Source: Bacteroidales bacterium (GTDB lineage: Bacteria > Bacteroidota > Bacteroidia > Bacteroidales > P3). From it: DNA of 44,795 nucleotides. The stretch spans positions 1-44,795 of the forward strand of contig JAKSMS010000013.1 in the NCBI GenBank assembly GCA_024400415.1, read 5' to 3'. Positions 24,037 to 32,844 of this stretch are shown here, piece by piece. Positions within the stretch are counted from its first letter, which is position 1. Every line of letters starts with the position of its first letter. Below the pieces are notes generated by a model. It made no database searches. It was not told where the DNA came from and saw only the letters and a program-made list of their open reading frames with translations. The position numbers and the translations under genes are program-made.

Positions 24037-24766
24037 AATAGTAAATGTATTTGATAGCCCTAACATAATATTTATTTTTCTTTAGCCAACGGTCTTTATC
24101 TCCTGATGCAGAATTGTGAGGTGAGGACAATATCGCTCGATTTGCTTGGTCGTAATCCAAATTCAGGTCACCTACAACAATGTAGCCATCATAATCTTCA
24201 ATACACGTCCAATAGAAATGAGTATCATCAATTAACTCGCCACCAGTAACCAGCAAAGCATGATTCAGATTACTAACATTTTCCCCAGTTGAACCAAATA
24301 TTTTCCTCAACTCGTAATATGTTGGCAGTCGCCAACTACTAGAAGAAATCCATCCATCTTTATTCTTACGAAAACACCAATTTTGGGCAGGATACCTATT
24401 CATTCCTAGAGAGCTCATGCTCTGGAGCATGGCTATTCCGGCTGATGGTTTTTGGAATTCCAAGATTGAAGCCGAGTCCTTTTTCAAGACTATCTCCCCC
24501 ATAGGGCCCCATGGTTCATAACCTTCGTCTGCAGAAATAACAATCATGCATTTATATTCTTTAGGATACATTGATGAGGTAACTCCATATTGGACATAGG
24601 CCACAATCCCCTCATTTCCATCTTTATCTATATAGTAATCAAACAACCGGTATTCTTCATCAAGTTCATCTACTAACAATCCATCGGACTCCTTGTCACA
24701 TGAAATTAATGACAATAATATTAATACAAAAAATAACCTTGAATGTTTTATTAATAATACACGCAT
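24026..24766 (-). CDS. Lipoprotein with DUF1566/Lcl_C-like domain
   Basis: This 246-residue protein starts MRVLLIKHSRLFFVLILLSLISC, with a lipobox (LISC); an upstream TTG is also in frame but is less likely. Residues about 130-245 contain WRLPTYYELRKIF, followed by FYWTCIED and a terminal YVRAIKYI. That order is the signature of the DUF1566 (Lcl_C) family, a lectin-like fold distantly like FGE-type domains. It overlaps the preceding gene by 16 bases and the following barrel gene by 11, so the three are translationally linked. A surface binding role is inferred. Confidence 0.68.
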   Translation of the reverse strand: MRVLLIKHSRLFFVLILLSLISCDKESDGLLVDELDEEYRLFDYYIDKDGNEGIVAYVQYGVTSSMYPKEYKCMIVISADEGYEPWGPMGEIVLKKDSASILEFQKPSAGIAMLQSMSSLGMNRYPAQNWCFRKNKDGWISSSSWRLPTYYELRKIFGSTGENVSNLNHALLVTGGELIDDTHFYWTCIEDYDGYIVVGDLNLDYDQANRAILSSPHNSASGDKDRWLKKNKYYVRAIKYIYYYDH

Positions 24767-25605
24767 GACTTCATTTTTAATGTTTGGCAATCTATTTCTG
24801 AAACAAATGGCTTGTTTTCTGGATTTTTTATATATACATAAGCAGAGTCAACTAGATTCAATACAACACGTTTTATCTTTACTGAAATTGTGTCCGAAAT
24901 AGCACCTGTTGTAATAGGTATTATAATTTGCTTTTCATTTCTAACAATGTAACTATAGTTGTGGGTGCCTCTCTTTCTTCCTGACATAGAGTTTATAAAA
25001 AATGATTCATTGTAACCATAATATCCACTTACCCTTTCTATATCCTGAAGATTAGACAATACACAATAACCATTTACCGTCAATGGATCTAATGTCACAT
25101 TCACTTTATTATTCTCAGGTTTTGCATACAAGGAAGCATGCCTTACAATATTATTCTGATGCGCACTGCTTGGTTGAAAACAGAATAAATAGAAATTGTC
25201 AATGTTATCAATACCAAGTTGGAACCAAAACTCGTAATAATCAACAGCAAAATCGGATTCGACCACATCCGCAAAAAAAACAAATCTATATACATGGTCT
25301 TTTAGCAAGTGCAGAAACGTGATAGATGTCGATCCCATTTCATCCTTTAATACTTGTAAGTTCTGAACCATATTTCCGTCCATGTCATAACAGTATCCCG
25401 ATATTCTTACTTTTAAATTGCCTTCCAATGCCTGTACTCTCCCAATAGAATATCCTCCATCTAACATAGATAAGTAATTATCAAAGAAACCATCTGTACA
25501 GACATCAAAGGTTATTCTTCTTTGTTCCGTATCGTTCCATTCATCAAAATCGTCTTGACATGAAATGAACAACAAGGCAAATAATAAAATCACAATCTTT
25601 CTCAT
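24751..25605 (-). CDS. Lipoprotein of unknown function
   Basis: This 284-residue lipoprotein has the signal MRKIVILLFALLFISC (Cys16 lipidated), with an acidic start to the mature protein (QDDFDEWND). The rest is beta-rich with scattered aromatics and no recognised family. Features such as ISGYCYDMDGNMVQNLQV, HVYRFVFFADV and VSGYYGYNESFF resemble the stacked beta-sandwich domains of Bacteroidota fimbrial-type (Mfa/FimB-like) lipoproteins, but I cannot confirm that. It lies 3 bases after the barrel gene at 25609 and overlaps the next gene by 16. Confidence 0.65.
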   Translation of the reverse strand: MRKIVILLFALLFISCQDDFDEWNDTEQRRITFDVCTDGFFDNYLSMLDGGYSIGRVQALEGNLKVRISGYCYDMDGNMVQNLQVLKDEMGSTSITFLHLLKDHVYRFVFFADVVESDFAVDYYEFWFQLGIDNIDNFYLFCFQPSSAHQNNIVRHASLYAKPENNKVNVTLDPLTVNGYCVLSNLQDIERVSGYYGYNESFFINSMSGRKRGTHNYSYIVRNEKQIIIPITTGAISDTISVKIKRVVLNLVDSAYVYIKNPENKPFVSEIDCQTLKMKSCVYY

Positions 25606-25608
25606 AAT

Positions 25609-26256
25609 CTAAAATCTAAAACTATAGGTGGCACTTACACCAATCCTACAACGTTCAAAAATAGAGTCATACAATAAAAAATAGTCATAAGCTGATGATT
25701 CGTATACATATTGTTGATCTATCGCAGGACTCAAATCATATTCGTAAAACACTGAGAAATCCCATTCTTTATCTCTGAGTCCCAATTTACATTGACAAGC
25801 AAAATGGTTTCTGGCAATTGACCGCTCATCAGCTTCTGAGTGTTGTTTAACGACTATATATCTTGATCCAAGTGCAATGTTGTAAGCAAATTCAAGCCCA
25901 ACATAGAGTCTCTTTTGTTTCCAACGAAGAGTATTAATACTTCCACTAACAAAAAACGGCATAGTATAATGACTAATGTATTCACTATCTATACCACCTA
26001 ACACATTAGTCAACGATAGTTTCAAACCAATATCTCCATTGAACAGATTTCGGGATGACCCCATCCCCATGGATACTTTGGGATTTATCTGATAATTATT
26101 ATTCAGTGATACATCTAAGCCAATGTTAACATGATAATACTCAATTTTATCGAGACGCCTATCTAAGATTTTATCCCTATCTAGATTAGATTGAGCTGTA
26201 CTTATAATCGGAATACAGCAATACAGAATAATGACATAACAAACATGCAGCCTCAT
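25609..26256 (-). CDS. Outer membrane beta-barrel-like protein
   Basis: This 215-residue protein has the signal peptide MRLHVCYVIILYCCIPIISTAQ. The ATG at 26256 lies one base after the stop of the upstream gene (TAA-T-ATG); an in-frame TTG three codons earlier is less likely. The mature region shows repeated amphipathic strands (HVNIGLDVSLNNNYQI, GDIGLKLSLTNVL, LYVGLEFAYNIALG, WDFSVFYEYDLSP) and ends in YSFRF, a classic barrel terminus with Phe last. No family name is assignable. It probably forms part of a surface complex with the neighbouring lipoproteins. Confidence 0.68.
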   Translation of the reverse strand: MRLHVCYVIILYCCIPIISTAQSNLDRDKILDRRLDKIEYYHVNIGLDVSLNNNYQINPKVSMGMGSSRNLFNGDIGLKLSLTNVLGGIDSEYISHYTMPFFVSGSINTLRWKQKRLYVGLEFAYNIALGSRYIVVKQHSEADERSIARNHFACQCKLGLRDKEWDFSVFYEYDLSPAIDQQYVYESSAYDYFLLYDSIFERCRIGVSATYSFRF

Positions 26257-26257
26257 A

Positions 26258-27577
26258 TTATTCAATTTTTCTCATAGTGAAAGGTAATTGTATCTTTGAA
26301 CTTTTGAAATAATTAAGGTCTCTCTCTTCATCATAGAACGTAAGAATTATTCCATTAGTACTAGCATATTCTCCATTATCTAATATTATATTAAACCCTC
26401 GCGAAAATATAAAAGAGCCATTTTCATTTTTCCCTTTGCTACATGCAAGAGTCATTACAATGGACGATATATATATTCTGAACTCGCCATCTTTATTAAG
26501 ATACCAAGGACGCATAGTCATTGTGGTTGACGTCCCTTCACTCCCTGCGCTACCAACTGCACTTTGACCTGGGATCGAAAGTAAATAAGCACCTGATGGA
26601 TCATAATGCATAGTTAATGGACAATCATTATTTCCCCAGCCTGACATTGTCAGCATACAATTTGCCCATTTTTCACTTAATGTAATGAAGATAGATTTAC
26701 CAACCCCATCTGTTATTTTCCAATTCCCTAATAGGTACTCATACTCAGGCTCTAATTCATACTTATCAAATTCAAACTCTTCACTACAGGCATAATTTCC
26801 CGTCAAACAACCCATCGCATCTACCCCTATTACATAAATCTGATAAATACCTTTTGTTAGATACTTATAATAGTTCATACTACCAACACCAACAAAAGTG
26901 TCTTCTATCCAAAAATCCTCATTCTCAGTTTCGTTCCTATCATTATAGAAATCACCATATGCTCGTAGAATTAGACTTCTGGTATCTGTATAGGTATCAA
27001 CCTCTTGTTTGTTAAAAACACGCACAAAGTATCTTTCCTCAACATCGCCTTGAACTCTTATCGTTATCTTCGAATACGTTTTTCCATTATATTTGTCTTG
27101 ACCTTGGTATGATATTATCCACTTATCTGTTTTTTCAAAGACAATCGCACTAGAAGTGGTTCTAAAAGAAACCTTTGCTGGTGTACCTTTTATATTACCA
27201 GAATCATCCACACCATACACAATAAAAGTATAATCAGTATCAGGAAAGAGCCCATGCAGTTTGACAACTCTTTTTTTCTGGTCATAAGAAACGTCAGATG
27301 TTATCTGATTGCCATTATTAACATAATGCTTAGCAATTTCCGAGTATATATCATCAACATCACCTTCAACCACAAAAGCATGATATATATCTCTATTTGT
27401 TCCTGTATGCGTCACTGTTACAGCCACAGAAAAGCTTTCAACCCGAGAAATGGACACTGAAAAACGTAGGTCTGAAGCAATCTTATCTTCGGAACAACAT
27501 ACCAGCATACAAATACTCAAAAGCAAGAACAATGAACACGACATTTTTGTTAATACATGGTTTGTTTGTATTTGCAT
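26258..27577 (-). CDS. Lipoprotein with fibronectin type III-like domain
   Basis: This 439-residue lipoprotein is predicted from a lipobox near residue 27 (CMLVCC). Starts at 27577 (MQIQTNHVL) and 27544 (MSCSLFLLL) are both possible; the first gives a Lys-containing n-region. Residues about 40-140 look like a fibronectin III-type fold (LHGLFPDTDYTFIVYGVDDSGN, AKVSFRTT). A second beta domain covers about 145-280. The C-terminal part (about 285-439) begins LLGNWKITDG, a lipocalin-like opening. Binding to an external ligand is inferred only. It is directly upstream of the barrel gene, with a one-base gap. Confidence 0.68.
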   Translation of the reverse strand: MQIQTNHVLTKMSCSLFLLLSICMLVCCSEDKIASDLRFSVSISRVESFSVAVTVTHTGTNRDIYHAFVVEGDVDDIYSEIAKHYVNNGNQITSDVSYDQKKRVVKLHGLFPDTDYTFIVYGVDDSGNIKGTPAKVSFRTTSSAIVFEKTDKWIISYQGQDKYNGKTYSKITIRVQGDVEERYFVRVFNKQEVDTYTDTRSLILRAYGDFYNDRNETENEDFWIEDTFVGVGSMNYYKYLTKGIYQIYVIGVDAMGCLTGNYACSEEFEFDKYELEPEYEYLLGNWKITDGVGKSIFITLSEKWANCMLTMSGWGNNDCPLTMHYDPSGAYLLSIPGQSAVGSAGSEGTSTTMTMRPWYLNKDGEFRIYISSIVMTLACSKGKNENGSFIFSRGFNIILDNGEYASTNGIILTFYDEERDLNYFKSSKIQLPFTMRKIE

Positions 27578-27631
27578 ATAATAATCTTTTCTAAGTCTCA
27601 AAAAAGCGTATGTTCGATAATTCCCATCTAT

Positions 27632-28297
27632 CTAGTTGCTAATCACCACAAAACTAGTATCTTTGTCTCCTTTATTAATCACTACAATCTCCACTGTATT
27701 GCTTTTCTCCTTGGGCAAAGTAAATCGGTTTTTGTAGCGGCGGACGCCCTCTTTTGCCCCTTTGTTATCATTATGCCATTCGTCAAGACCTGATTTATTG
27801 GTCACATGAACCTTTACATATACTCTGCCTCCTGGTTCGGTGATAATGCCGAGTTCCTGTACACCGCGTGAGACGAACGAATGTTTTGTGCTCTTACCTG
27901 CCTTTACGAAGCATGTCTTGGTAAGGATTGAACCATCAGTAGTTTGTCCACGATGGGTGGTAGAACGATTGATGCTATCAGCGTTCTCGTATGGATTGCC
28001 ACCCGCCACCAAACTGGCAACAAAAACATCGTTGAACACGAAATGACCATTAAGTGATTGGATGGTATCATCCTTACATCGTAATGAGGAAAAGGAAGTT
28101 GATTGACTATCCTTGAGAACCTTTGCAGCTGCCACAAGAGCTGTTGTGTCGTTGGTTTCGAGCGATTCCTGCATTGATACACATGCATCAAATACTGCAT
28201 CGATACTCATGCTGTCGGACACTTCACTATTAACGACCTGTGCATAAATGCTGCTTACGGACAATACTGATAAAAGAAAGAAAAAAAGTCGCTTCAT
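27632..28297 (-). CDS. Exported protein of unknown function beside the TIR gene
   Basis: This 221-residue protein has the signal peptide MKRLFFFLLSVLSVSSIYAQ. The N-terminal third is helical and Asp/Ser-rich. The C-terminal half is beta-rich, with KHSFVSRGVQELGIITEPGGRVYVKVHVTN and a final strand VEIVVINKGDKDTSFVVISN, and could form a jelly-roll or lectin-like sandwich. I recognise no family. It starts three bases after the TIR gene's stop, so it is probably a dedicated periplasmic partner of that transmembrane protein. Confidence 0.65.
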   Translation of the reverse strand: MKRLFFFLLSVLSVSSIYAQVVNSEVSDSMSIDAVFDACVSMQESLETNDTTALVAAAKVLKDSQSTSFSSLRCKDDTIQSLNGHFVFNDVFVASLVAGGNPYENADSINRSTTHRGQTTDGSILTKTCFVKAGKSTKHSFVSRGVQELGIITEPGGRVYVKVHVTNKSGLDEWHNDNKGAKEGVRRYKNRFTLPKEKSNTVEIVVINKGDKDTSFVVISN

Positions 28298-28300
28298 ATC

Positions 28301-29650
28301 TTATTGGTTTAATCTTATGGCAAGACGAAGTCCTACCTTGTTATTACTACGATCATTTTCATCAATGGAAGCACGTGATGCTACTTTGATATCATAGGCT
28401 GAGGATGAATAATTGCCTCCTTTGACAACCTTCTGCGATAATGCCTTACCTTCGACTGCATCCTTGTCAAAAGTATTAAAACAGAGTTCTCCTACATTTC
28501 CACTCATGTTATACAAGCCACAGCCATTGGGATTCTTATAGCCTCCATCGCATTTATGAGCAATACCTTGGGCAGTCTTCCTATACCATGCCACTTCATC
28601 GGGGTCGTTGCTTCCTGCATAAATGGTTCCGTCTGGGGACTCACCTCCTTGTGCTGCATACTCCCAATCCTCTTCTGTCGGGAGTTCGAATTCTATTTTG
28701 GTCAACTCATAAAGTCCTTCGACAAATGCCAAACAATCCCCATAAGACACATTGGTCTTAGGCATAAGCGAGTCAGAAGGATTATACGGCAACTTCATAA
28801 TACCATTCCATTGACTGATGGTCACTTCAAATATTCCCATTTGGAGAGTGTCGGGAATTACGTCTTGCATATTTCCGAGAATATCATCTATTGCACGCAT
28901 TTGACCAATACTGATGGTGTCGTTGTTGTAGAAGTTGAGTCCGTAGTGTGCGTACTTCTCCTGCAGATGAACCATCATGCCCACACGCTGAGATTCTGCA
29001 CGCTTCTTCTGGCGGTCTTGATAGCACATCCACAAGGCACTAACCATGAAAGCGACCAACAATAGAGCCATGAATGAAAAGAGTGCCTTGTTGACAACTA
29101 TATCAGCATTACTCTTCATGTGCTTTCTGACCTTAGGCAACACATCTTTGAACAATGCATCCGGACTATCGCTATAGAATACGGCCTCATACGTCTTTAT
29201 CCCAGCAATATCTGATGGAAGGTTTAGAGTCGCAAAATTATAACTCTCCGTCCGCTCAGGCACGATAGGGATAATATGAATATCCTTTCTACGAAGCGCA
29301 CGGCCAATTTCTATGCGTACATAATCGATGTTGACATCAGGTCCCAACTCATCAATGCGCCTCGCAAAATCCTCTTGAGAAAGACTTGTCAGTTCGTTAT
29401 AGAACGCCACAGACTCATCCGAGCGGTCTTTATCCATATAGCAGAACGAGTTCTTGCCAATCACTAAAAGGAAATCCTTTACAGAATCAATGCGTTCAAT
29501 AAGCTGCACATTGAATTTGCCCGTCAGGTTCTCTCTATCGAAACTGATTCGTTTCTTATAATAAGGTTCCAGAAGATCTTTCAGGTGCTCGGCTTTATCT
29601 CCAGCATCCTTTCTTCTGTAACTAATGAATATGTCGTATTTGTTTGCCAT
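28301..29650 (-). CDS. TIR domain - transmembrane - FGE-like (SUMF1 fold) protein
   Basis: This is a 449-residue protein. Residues 1-175 form a TIR domain (YDIFISYRRKD at 5-15; Glu114 in YVRIEIGRAL aligns with the catalytic Glu of NAD-consuming TIRs). A membrane helix covers about 190-210. Residues about 255-449 are a formylglycine-enzyme-like (SUMF1/FGE-sulfatase) domain with LPTEEDWEYAAQGG (323-336), GLYNMSGNVGELC and a terminal VGLRLAI. The cysteines needed for formylglycine synthesis are missing after the KGGNY motif (Ser instead), so it is probably a binding module. With no signal peptide, the TIR should be cytoplasmic and the C-terminal domain outside. It may transduce an envelope signal to NAD depletion. 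Confidence 0.9.
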   Translation of the reverse strand: MANKYDIFISYRRKDAGDKAEHLKDLLEPYYKKRISFDRENLTGKFNVQLIERIDSVKDFLLVIGKNSFCYMDKDRSDESVAFYNELTSLSQEDFARRIDELGPDVNIDYVRIEIGRALRRKDIHIIPIVPERTESYNFATLNLPSDIAGIKTYEAVFYSDSPDALFKDVLPKVRKHMKSNADIVVNKALFSFMALLLVAFMVSALWMCYQDRQKKRAESQRVGMMVHLQEKYAHYGLNFYNNDTISIGQMRAIDDILGNMQDVIPDTLQMGIFEVTISQWNGIMKLPYNPSDSLMPKTNVSYGDCLAFVEGLYELTKIEFELPTEEDWEYAAQGGESPDGTIYAGSNDPDEVAWYRKTAQGIAHKCDGGYKNPNGCGLYNMSGNVGELCFNTFDKDAVEGKALSQKVVKGGNYSSSAYDIKVASRASIDENDRSNNKVGLRLAIRLNQ

Positions 29651-29656
29651 ATATAT

Positions 29657-32500
29657 TTATTTATCTCCGTCCAATATTATGAATGACGCCCAGTATTCTG
29701 GATTGTCATAGCCATTCGCGCGTAGGTATTGCTGTGCCTTGCGTAGTGATTCGTTTGGAGTATTGCCTGCCATGAGTTCCTTGTAGAACTGGGTCATGAG
29801 TTCGGTGGTGGCTCGGTCATTCACCTTGCGGAGGCTCATAAGAAGGGTGTGGACACCGGCGTTCTTGAAGCCTCGCTGGAGTCCGAAGACTCCGTCGTCA
29901 CCCATCTTTCCAAGACCCGTCTCACATGCAGAGAGTACGGCAAGCTGGCAGTTGCGGAGGTTCATCTTTGCCACATCGGCAGCGGTGACGTAACCGTCTG
30001 TGCTGGTACCTTCGTTGCCGAGGTTAGCTCCGGCGAAGGCGAGAATACTCTGCTGCATAGATTCGGCATCCGTTATTTTGCCTTTTGCTAGATAAGATCC
30101 ATGGGTGGCAATATGCAGGAGGTTCAGTTTGCTGTCGCTTAAAGCAAGGAATGCCTCTTCGCTTGCTTTTGTGTCAGCAAAGGTTTGGACATTCTTTACG
30201 CCAGATGACTTGAGGGTTTGGGTTATCTCATCCATCTCCTTGCGTGTGCCGTCAAGGTTGCCAAACTGGATGACACCATCGTCTGTGGTTTGAGCCGCCC
30301 CTCGCAGGGTTGCAACACTTTGTTTGGCATCAGCAGAGTAACAACCTTCTTCGTTGTAGTTAATGTCGCCAAAAATAGCAGCACGCTCAACCTTTGTCTT
30401 TGCTGCATTATAGCATAGTTCCTTGGTTGACGACAAACGGACCACAACCTTTTGTTCTGAAAGAGGTTTGCCCTCCCATTGCAGATACTCAATGCCTATC
30501 TGGCTGAATGCGCCATCAGCAGAAAAATATATGCGCTTCTTATCCTTTATATATGGAGAAAGACTGCCCCATACAAGATTGCCAACAACGGGAGTTGAAT
30601 AGATCTGATCATCCTGCTGCATTGTTTTCACTTGAGCCAGCGTACAGACGGGCAAAGCAACAGGTCGCTTCATATCCTTGGCCAGCACAATTGCCGCCAT
30701 ATAATTGTTCGCATCCAACTCGCCCGACCTTCTAATAGCAGCAAACTCTATGGCAACATCGTCCTTGTGCAATCTTGCCTGCACATCCTTCCAAGAGTAG
30801 CCAATGTAATCGGTAAAGTCTGCCATTTCTGCACAGTTACGACTGACCTCGAGCTGTAACTGCTGACTCTTCTGTTGTAACTTCACAATCCGTTCAAGGT
30901 CCTCGTCAGTACTTGCCATCTGTCTGAGATTTTGCAGTTCGGAGTTTACTCGCTTGACCTCCGCATACTTTGCCTTGAGTCCTGCATTATTGCCCGCAGC
31001 CACAACCTTCTCGAACTCAATGGAGGAGTTCAGCAGAATACCCTTCGACAGCAACATACAATCGTATGCTAGGGCCGAGAGCTCCGGCATAAGCACCTCA
31101 TTACCTACAGGAAGTGAAACAAGCATATCCATAATTTCTTCAATTACCTTGCGTTCTTCTGCCCAGATGGTCATACGTTCCAACTCACTCTGCATACGGA
31201 ACTCATCACGTATGGCATCTCTAATAACATCCATGTACTGCTTATAGTACGACACACTCTGCTGATACTCCTCTTTCATATAGTAGCATCCAGCAATAGT
31301 ACCTAAGGCGCCAGCATATTGCAGATTGCCGAGATAGTTCCTATATAGTTCAAGATTAGATGTCTCTTCTCTAATGATAGCATCCAATTTTGCAATCTGA
31401 ACCTGTTTCACAGCATCCTCATCCATCTCATTGCTCTCCATAGGTATGCCAGCGTATGCATAGCATAAATTTAGCGAGGTTTGTGTTTCATGTGCCTTAT
31501 CGATCATTCCGCGTTCATTGTAGATAGCAATAGCCTGCTTGTAATGCCCGATAGAGGCATCATATTCCTTGTTGAATTTCTCAGCCGTCGCCACGCGTTC
31601 TATGGCATTTGGATATCCTTCATCTTCTTTGTCATACTGTTCATAATAAGCCACAACGTACTTGTGTTCATCGCGAGCCTCAGCATACCTTTGCAATGCA
31701 GACAACGCATTACCCACCCCCCGATGGCATTGGGCGATGTTCTTTCGAGCAGCATCGCTGTCTTGTTTCTCATAGAATGCCATCACCTGACGATAGCAGG
31801 CTAACGATTGCTCATACTGCTTTCCTAGGAAATTATAGACTGCCGCCTTATACACCAATCGGAAGAAATCCTCCGTCTCGCCTTCAACAGCTTGTTTAGA
31901 ATTAGCGGACATCAGATAATACTCTGCAGACAAAGCGAACTCTCGCACACCTTCATTGAACTTGGCGTAAGACTCATACACCTTCGTCTTCTGAGATTCA
32001 GTCATTGGCATCTGCAATGCCTTCATATAGCATTCTTTGGCCTTCTCATTATTGCCAGTCGCGGCATAGTATTCAGCTCGATCCGACATACACTCTGGTT
32101 CGTCGCAAGGCAAGGTCAGCTCATGCTGGTTGTGTTCCTCCATGAGTGCCATCACAAGAGCAATGCCCTTCTGATCACCAGTCTCATTGTAGCACATAGC
32201 CATATAGTTCAGCATCTTCTCATAGTTCTTGCCAAACTTCACGACCTTCTGGCGCGCCAAATCCCAGCAAGCAGCCGCATGTGAATAGTCATTCGACCGG
32301 TAGAACAAGACTGCCAGATCATGACACGACGTGCTATCGGCCTTGCTTGCCTCCGACTTTATTATTTTCCCTATGTTGGCATTGGCGGATGAGGCTTTAG
32401 CATAAAGATTTTGTGCTGTCTGAGTCTGAGCATTGATTGTTGTTGATAAGATTATTAAGTATAATCCTATGGCTGATCTCTTTAAAACATTCGTTCTCAT
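29657..32500 (-). CDS. Exported TPR-CHAT protein
   Basis: This is a 947-residue protein with an N-terminal signal (MRTNVLKRSAIGLYLIILSTTINAQ), so the ATG at 32500 is chosen over an in-frame start 16 codons earlier. TPR repeats fill about 60-430 (YYAATGNNEKAKECYMKAL, FLGKQYEQSLACYRQVMAFY, YDASIGHYKQAIAIYNERG, YYMKEEYQQSVSYYKQYM). A CHAT domain spans about 620-945, with the predicted catalytic His800 (LHIATHGSY) and Cys859 (AVLSACETGLG). The usual SLWKVDD motif reads SLRKVND. It lies 6 bases upstream of the TIR gene and shares LLSKGILLNSSIEFE with the other CHAT protein of the locus. Confidence 0.92.
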   Translation of the reverse strand: MRTNVLKRSAIGLYLIILSTTINAQTQTAQNLYAKASSANANIGKIIKSEASKADSTSCHDLAVLFYRSNDYSHAAACWDLARQKVVKFGKNYEKMLNYMAMCYNETGDQKGIALVMALMEEHNQHELTLPCDEPECMSDRAEYYAATGNNEKAKECYMKALQMPMTESQKTKVYESYAKFNEGVREFALSAEYYLMSANSKQAVEGETEDFFRLVYKAAVYNFLGKQYEQSLACYRQVMAFYEKQDSDAARKNIAQCHRGVGNALSALQRYAEARDEHKYVVAYYEQYDKEDEGYPNAIERVATAEKFNKEYDASIGHYKQAIAIYNERGMIDKAHETQTSLNLCYAYAGIPMESNEMDEDAVKQVQIAKLDAIIREETSNLELYRNYLGNLQYAGALGTIAGCYYMKEEYQQSVSYYKQYMDVIRDAIRDEFRMQSELERMTIWAEERKVIEEIMDMLVSLPVGNEVLMPELSALAYDCMLLSKGILLNSSIEFEKVVAAGNNAGLKAKYAEVKRVNSELQNLRQMASTDEDLERIVKLQQKSQQLQLEVSRNCAEMADFTDYIGYSWKDVQARLHKDDVAIEFAAIRRSGELDANNYMAAIVLAKDMKRPVALPVCTLAQVKTMQQDDQIYSTPVVGNLVWGSLSPYIKDKKRIYFSADGAFSQIGIEYLQWEGKPLSEQKVVVRLSSTKELCYNAAKTKVERAAIFGDINYNEEGCYSADAKQSVATLRGAAQTTDDGVIQFGNLDGTRKEMDEITQTLKSSGVKNVQTFADTKASEEAFLALSDSKLNLLHIATHGSYLAKGKITDAESMQQSILAFAGANLGNEGTSTDGYVTAADVAKMNLRNCQLAVLSACETGLGKMGDDGVFGLQRGFKNAGVHTLLMSLRKVNDRATTELMTQFYKELMAGNTPNESLRKAQQYLRANGYDNPEYWASFIILDGDK

Positions 32501-32844
32501 ATTCTTTGTTACAATAGGCACATAACTGTCATCTTGCGAGTCTTGCATGTTTCCAGATTAAACAGTACGCATAGATTAATAGAAAATTGTCTTTCATTGA
32601 TTGTATCTTTGGTCAGTTGCTATTATTTTTCTACAACTCCTCAAAATGATAATGTTCTATCATGTCCTTTGGTGGTGTTGCGCATGGATTTTTTTTTCAA
32701 ATCTCATCTTGTTCCTGTATATTTCCTTTTTCCTTTAGACGTTTGACGGCTTTGTCAGAATCTCTTTCGAATAATCGCATCTCACGGTCATGGCGAGGCC
32801 TTTCTGTATGTATTCATGAAGACGCTGGGTGCAGCCCTGTCCAT
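32501..32844 (-). other. 344-base spacer splitting the RyR/CHAT operon, with a possible mini-gene
   Basis: This is the only long gap within the 17-kb array. No TAnnTTTG promoter box or hairpin terminator was found on the - strand. A 27-codon frame at 32697-32780 (starting MRLFERDSDKAVKRLKEKG) has a natural-looking charged helical composition and could be a small gene or the displaced tail of the protein encoded at 32845-33309. The remainder is A/T-rich with no recognised element. Confidence 0.4.

Noticed and set aside
28301-29650. FGE-like domain considered as a formylglycine-generating enzyme
   Set aside because: The required cysteines are replaced and it is fused to a TIR domain; no sulfatase client is encoded nearby.
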